Of a DNA stretch of 5,620 bases, positions 4,838 through 5,620 are shown in pieces. This stretch comes from Anaerolineae bacterium (lineage in GTDB: Bacteria; Chloroflexota; Anaerolineae; B4-G1). Numbering within the stretch: the stretch's first letter is position 1; every line of letters begins with the position of its first letter. The notes beneath the pieces are model-generated. The model saw nothing but the letters and a program-made list of their open reading frames with translations. It ran no database searches and was not told the origin of the DNA. The position numbers and the translations under genes are program-made. The stretch lies in NCBI GenBank assembly GCA_030620125.1, contig JAUXFI010000140.1, forward strand, positions 1-5,620, read 5' to 3'.

Positions 4838-5620
4838 TCACTCGCCCGCAAGCAAAATCCGCAGTGCCTTCTGCGCCCGCAGCGCGTCCGACCCGGCACT
4901 GCATTTGCTGAACCAGTAATATGCCTCCTCGTCGCCCATCGCCTGCACGCTTTGGCCAATGGTCTCGATGCGGTCGTGGCGAGTCAGTGGCTTGACGGCG
5001 AGCAGGATCAGGGCCAGACGCAAGCCTGTCAGTTCGTCCAGGTAAAAGGGCTTTTCGCTGCCGGCGGCGCGGGCCAGGTCGGTACCCTTGTAGCCGTTGG
5101 CCCGCAGCGCGTTCAGCAGGTGATCGGCCACGGCGCGCAGCGGGGCGTCGCCCAGTTCGATGCCCCACATGGCGCCGGGGGCGGGACGACTAAAGTCGTC
5201 ACTACGAACATCACGAACATTGTTGTTGTGTGGTAGCCACTGATAGAGGGCCACGCGGTAGCCGCCGTTGACCTCTGGGACGGTGTAGAGCACAAAGGGA
5301 CGCTCTGGGTCAGGTTCCGGAGGCGGCGTCGCGCGGTACCATTTGTTGGTAGCAGTGACTTTCGCTCTGGGACGAAAGTCGCCACTACGAAGCGAAAGAT
5401 CCACCTCAAAGAGGCGCATCCGCCCGCGGTAGGGAATGGGCGCGTCGAAGCGCCGGGGATTTGCCAGTCGCCAGGCGTAACACAGCGAGCCTGGGAAGGG
5501 AGTATCAAGCAAGTGCTCCCTGCGCAGCGATGCGTAGGTTGCCTCGTCCAGCGGCGCGATCTCGGTCAGTTCCACCGTGCCGATGAGCGCGCCATAGTCC
5601 AGCGCGTTGGGGTCGAAGCC
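4838..5620 (-). CDS. ASCH-type domain fused to an uncharacterised C-terminal domain, 5' partial
   Basis: The frame is open from the right edge for 260 codons to TGA 4840-4838, and the true start lies outside. Numbering from the edge, residues 1-77 include LDYGALIGTVELTEIAPLD, then YAWRLANPRRFDAPIPYRG and MRLFEVDLSL. This is the G-x-I-I-G-x-V-E-L ... Y-x-W-x-L-x-N-P-R-R ... P-I-P-x-x-G pattern of ASCH domains, a PUA-like fold that binds RNA or modified nucleotides. Residues about 105-260 form a second domain with PFVLYTVPEVNGGYRVALYQW, RLALILLAVKPL and EEAYYWFSKC. From memory it resembles a domain (possibly DUF7680) near DUF1156 methyltransferases, but I am not certain. Two REP elements are translated in frame, at residues 78-91 (the domain junction) and 139-146. 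A GTG at 5575 is in frame but lies within the ASCH core, so it is not the start. Confidence 0.75.
   Translation of the reverse strand, partial: GFDPNALDYGALIGTVELTEIAPLDEATYASLRREHLLDTPFPGSLCYAWRLANPRRFDAPIPYRGRMRLFEVDLSLRSGDFRPRAKVTATNKWYRATPPPEPDPERPFVLYTVPEVNGGYRVALYQWLPHNNNVRDVRSDDFSRPAPGAMWGIELGDAPLRAVADHLLNALRANGYKGTDLARAAGSEKPFYLDELTGLRLALILLAVKPLTRHDRIETIGQSVQAMGDEEAYYWFSKCSAGSDALRAQKALRILLAGE
5185..5206 (-). repeat. REP palindrome translated inside the ASCH-fusion gene
   Basis: Stem GACGACT/AGTCGTC occupies 5185-5200 with loop AA. GTAG is on the coding strand at 5205-5202. It is read as S140-D-D-F-S-R145, the same frame and orientation as the copy in the methyltransferase. The adjoining bases carry a short direct repeat, CGAACAT at 5206-5212 and CGAACAT at 5214-5220, and a GTTGTTGTG run read as HNNNV. 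The whole inserted segment may therefore be longer than the REP itself. Confidence 0.87.
5349..5389. repeat. Double-ended REP-like palindrome at the ASCH domain junction
   Basis: GTAG lies at both ends: 5349-5352 on the plus strand and 5388-5385 on the minus strand. Between them a perfect 8-bp stem, GACTTTCG (5357-5364) with CGAAAGTC (5373-5380), is extended by a G-C and a G-U pair and closed by an 8-base loop. The half sequence GTAGTGGCGACTTT is shared with the REPs near the transposase. On the coding strand it reads S79-G-D-F-R and on to about residue 91. It looks like a fused, inverted variant of the same family. Confidence 0.78.

Overview
The window is GC-rich bacterial DNA. All recognisable genes read on the minus strand, so transcription runs from the right edge to the left. 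Two things suggest Chloroflexota, although no marker gene proves it: dispersed palindromes of the CGTAGTGGCGACTTTAGTCG type with their own transposase, and proline/glycine-rich palindromic inserts (LSPGPSPGRRG-like peptides) in frame inside coding sequence.

Layout in order of transcription: (1) 5620-4838, an ASCH-type domain fused to a second conserved-looking domain, cut at its 5' end by the window edge. (2) 4837-4514, a 324-base AT-richer gap holding a sigma70-like promoter, a probable intrinsic terminator or attenuator and a 140-bp stretch with terminal inverted repeats. (3) 4513-4025, a small zinc-ribbon protein, which overlaps (4) by ATGA. (4) 4028-966, a 1020-residue DUF1156/COG1743 adenine-type DNA methyltransferase. 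(5) 970-883, a dense block of REP palindromes with a GGTTAT tandem repeat. (6) 869-273, a REP-associated tyrosine transposase (RAYT). (7) 273-216, a second REP pair. (8) 201-1, the N-terminus of what looks like a phospholipase-D-domain helicase, running off the left edge.

Interpretation: the methyltransferase, zinc-ribbon protein, ASCH fusion and PLD/helicase look like one multi-gene DNA-modification or anti-phage locus of the DUF1156 type. An AAA ATPase (DUF499) would be the partner to look for off the right edge. A RAYT bracketed by its probable REP substrates sits between the methyltransferase and the helicase gene.

The most striking signal is how far short palindromes have invaded the locus. 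Eight REP-like hairpins carry a GTAG tetranucleotide on the 5' side. Three of them lie inside reading frames, all in the same orientation and frame, giving S-x-D-[F/L]-(S)-R peptides. One supplies the stop codon of the methyltransferase and another abuts the stop codon of the transposase. A second palindrome family, with stems of up to 18 perfect base pairs, is inserted in frame twice in the methyltransferase. The gene has remained open through all of these insertions.
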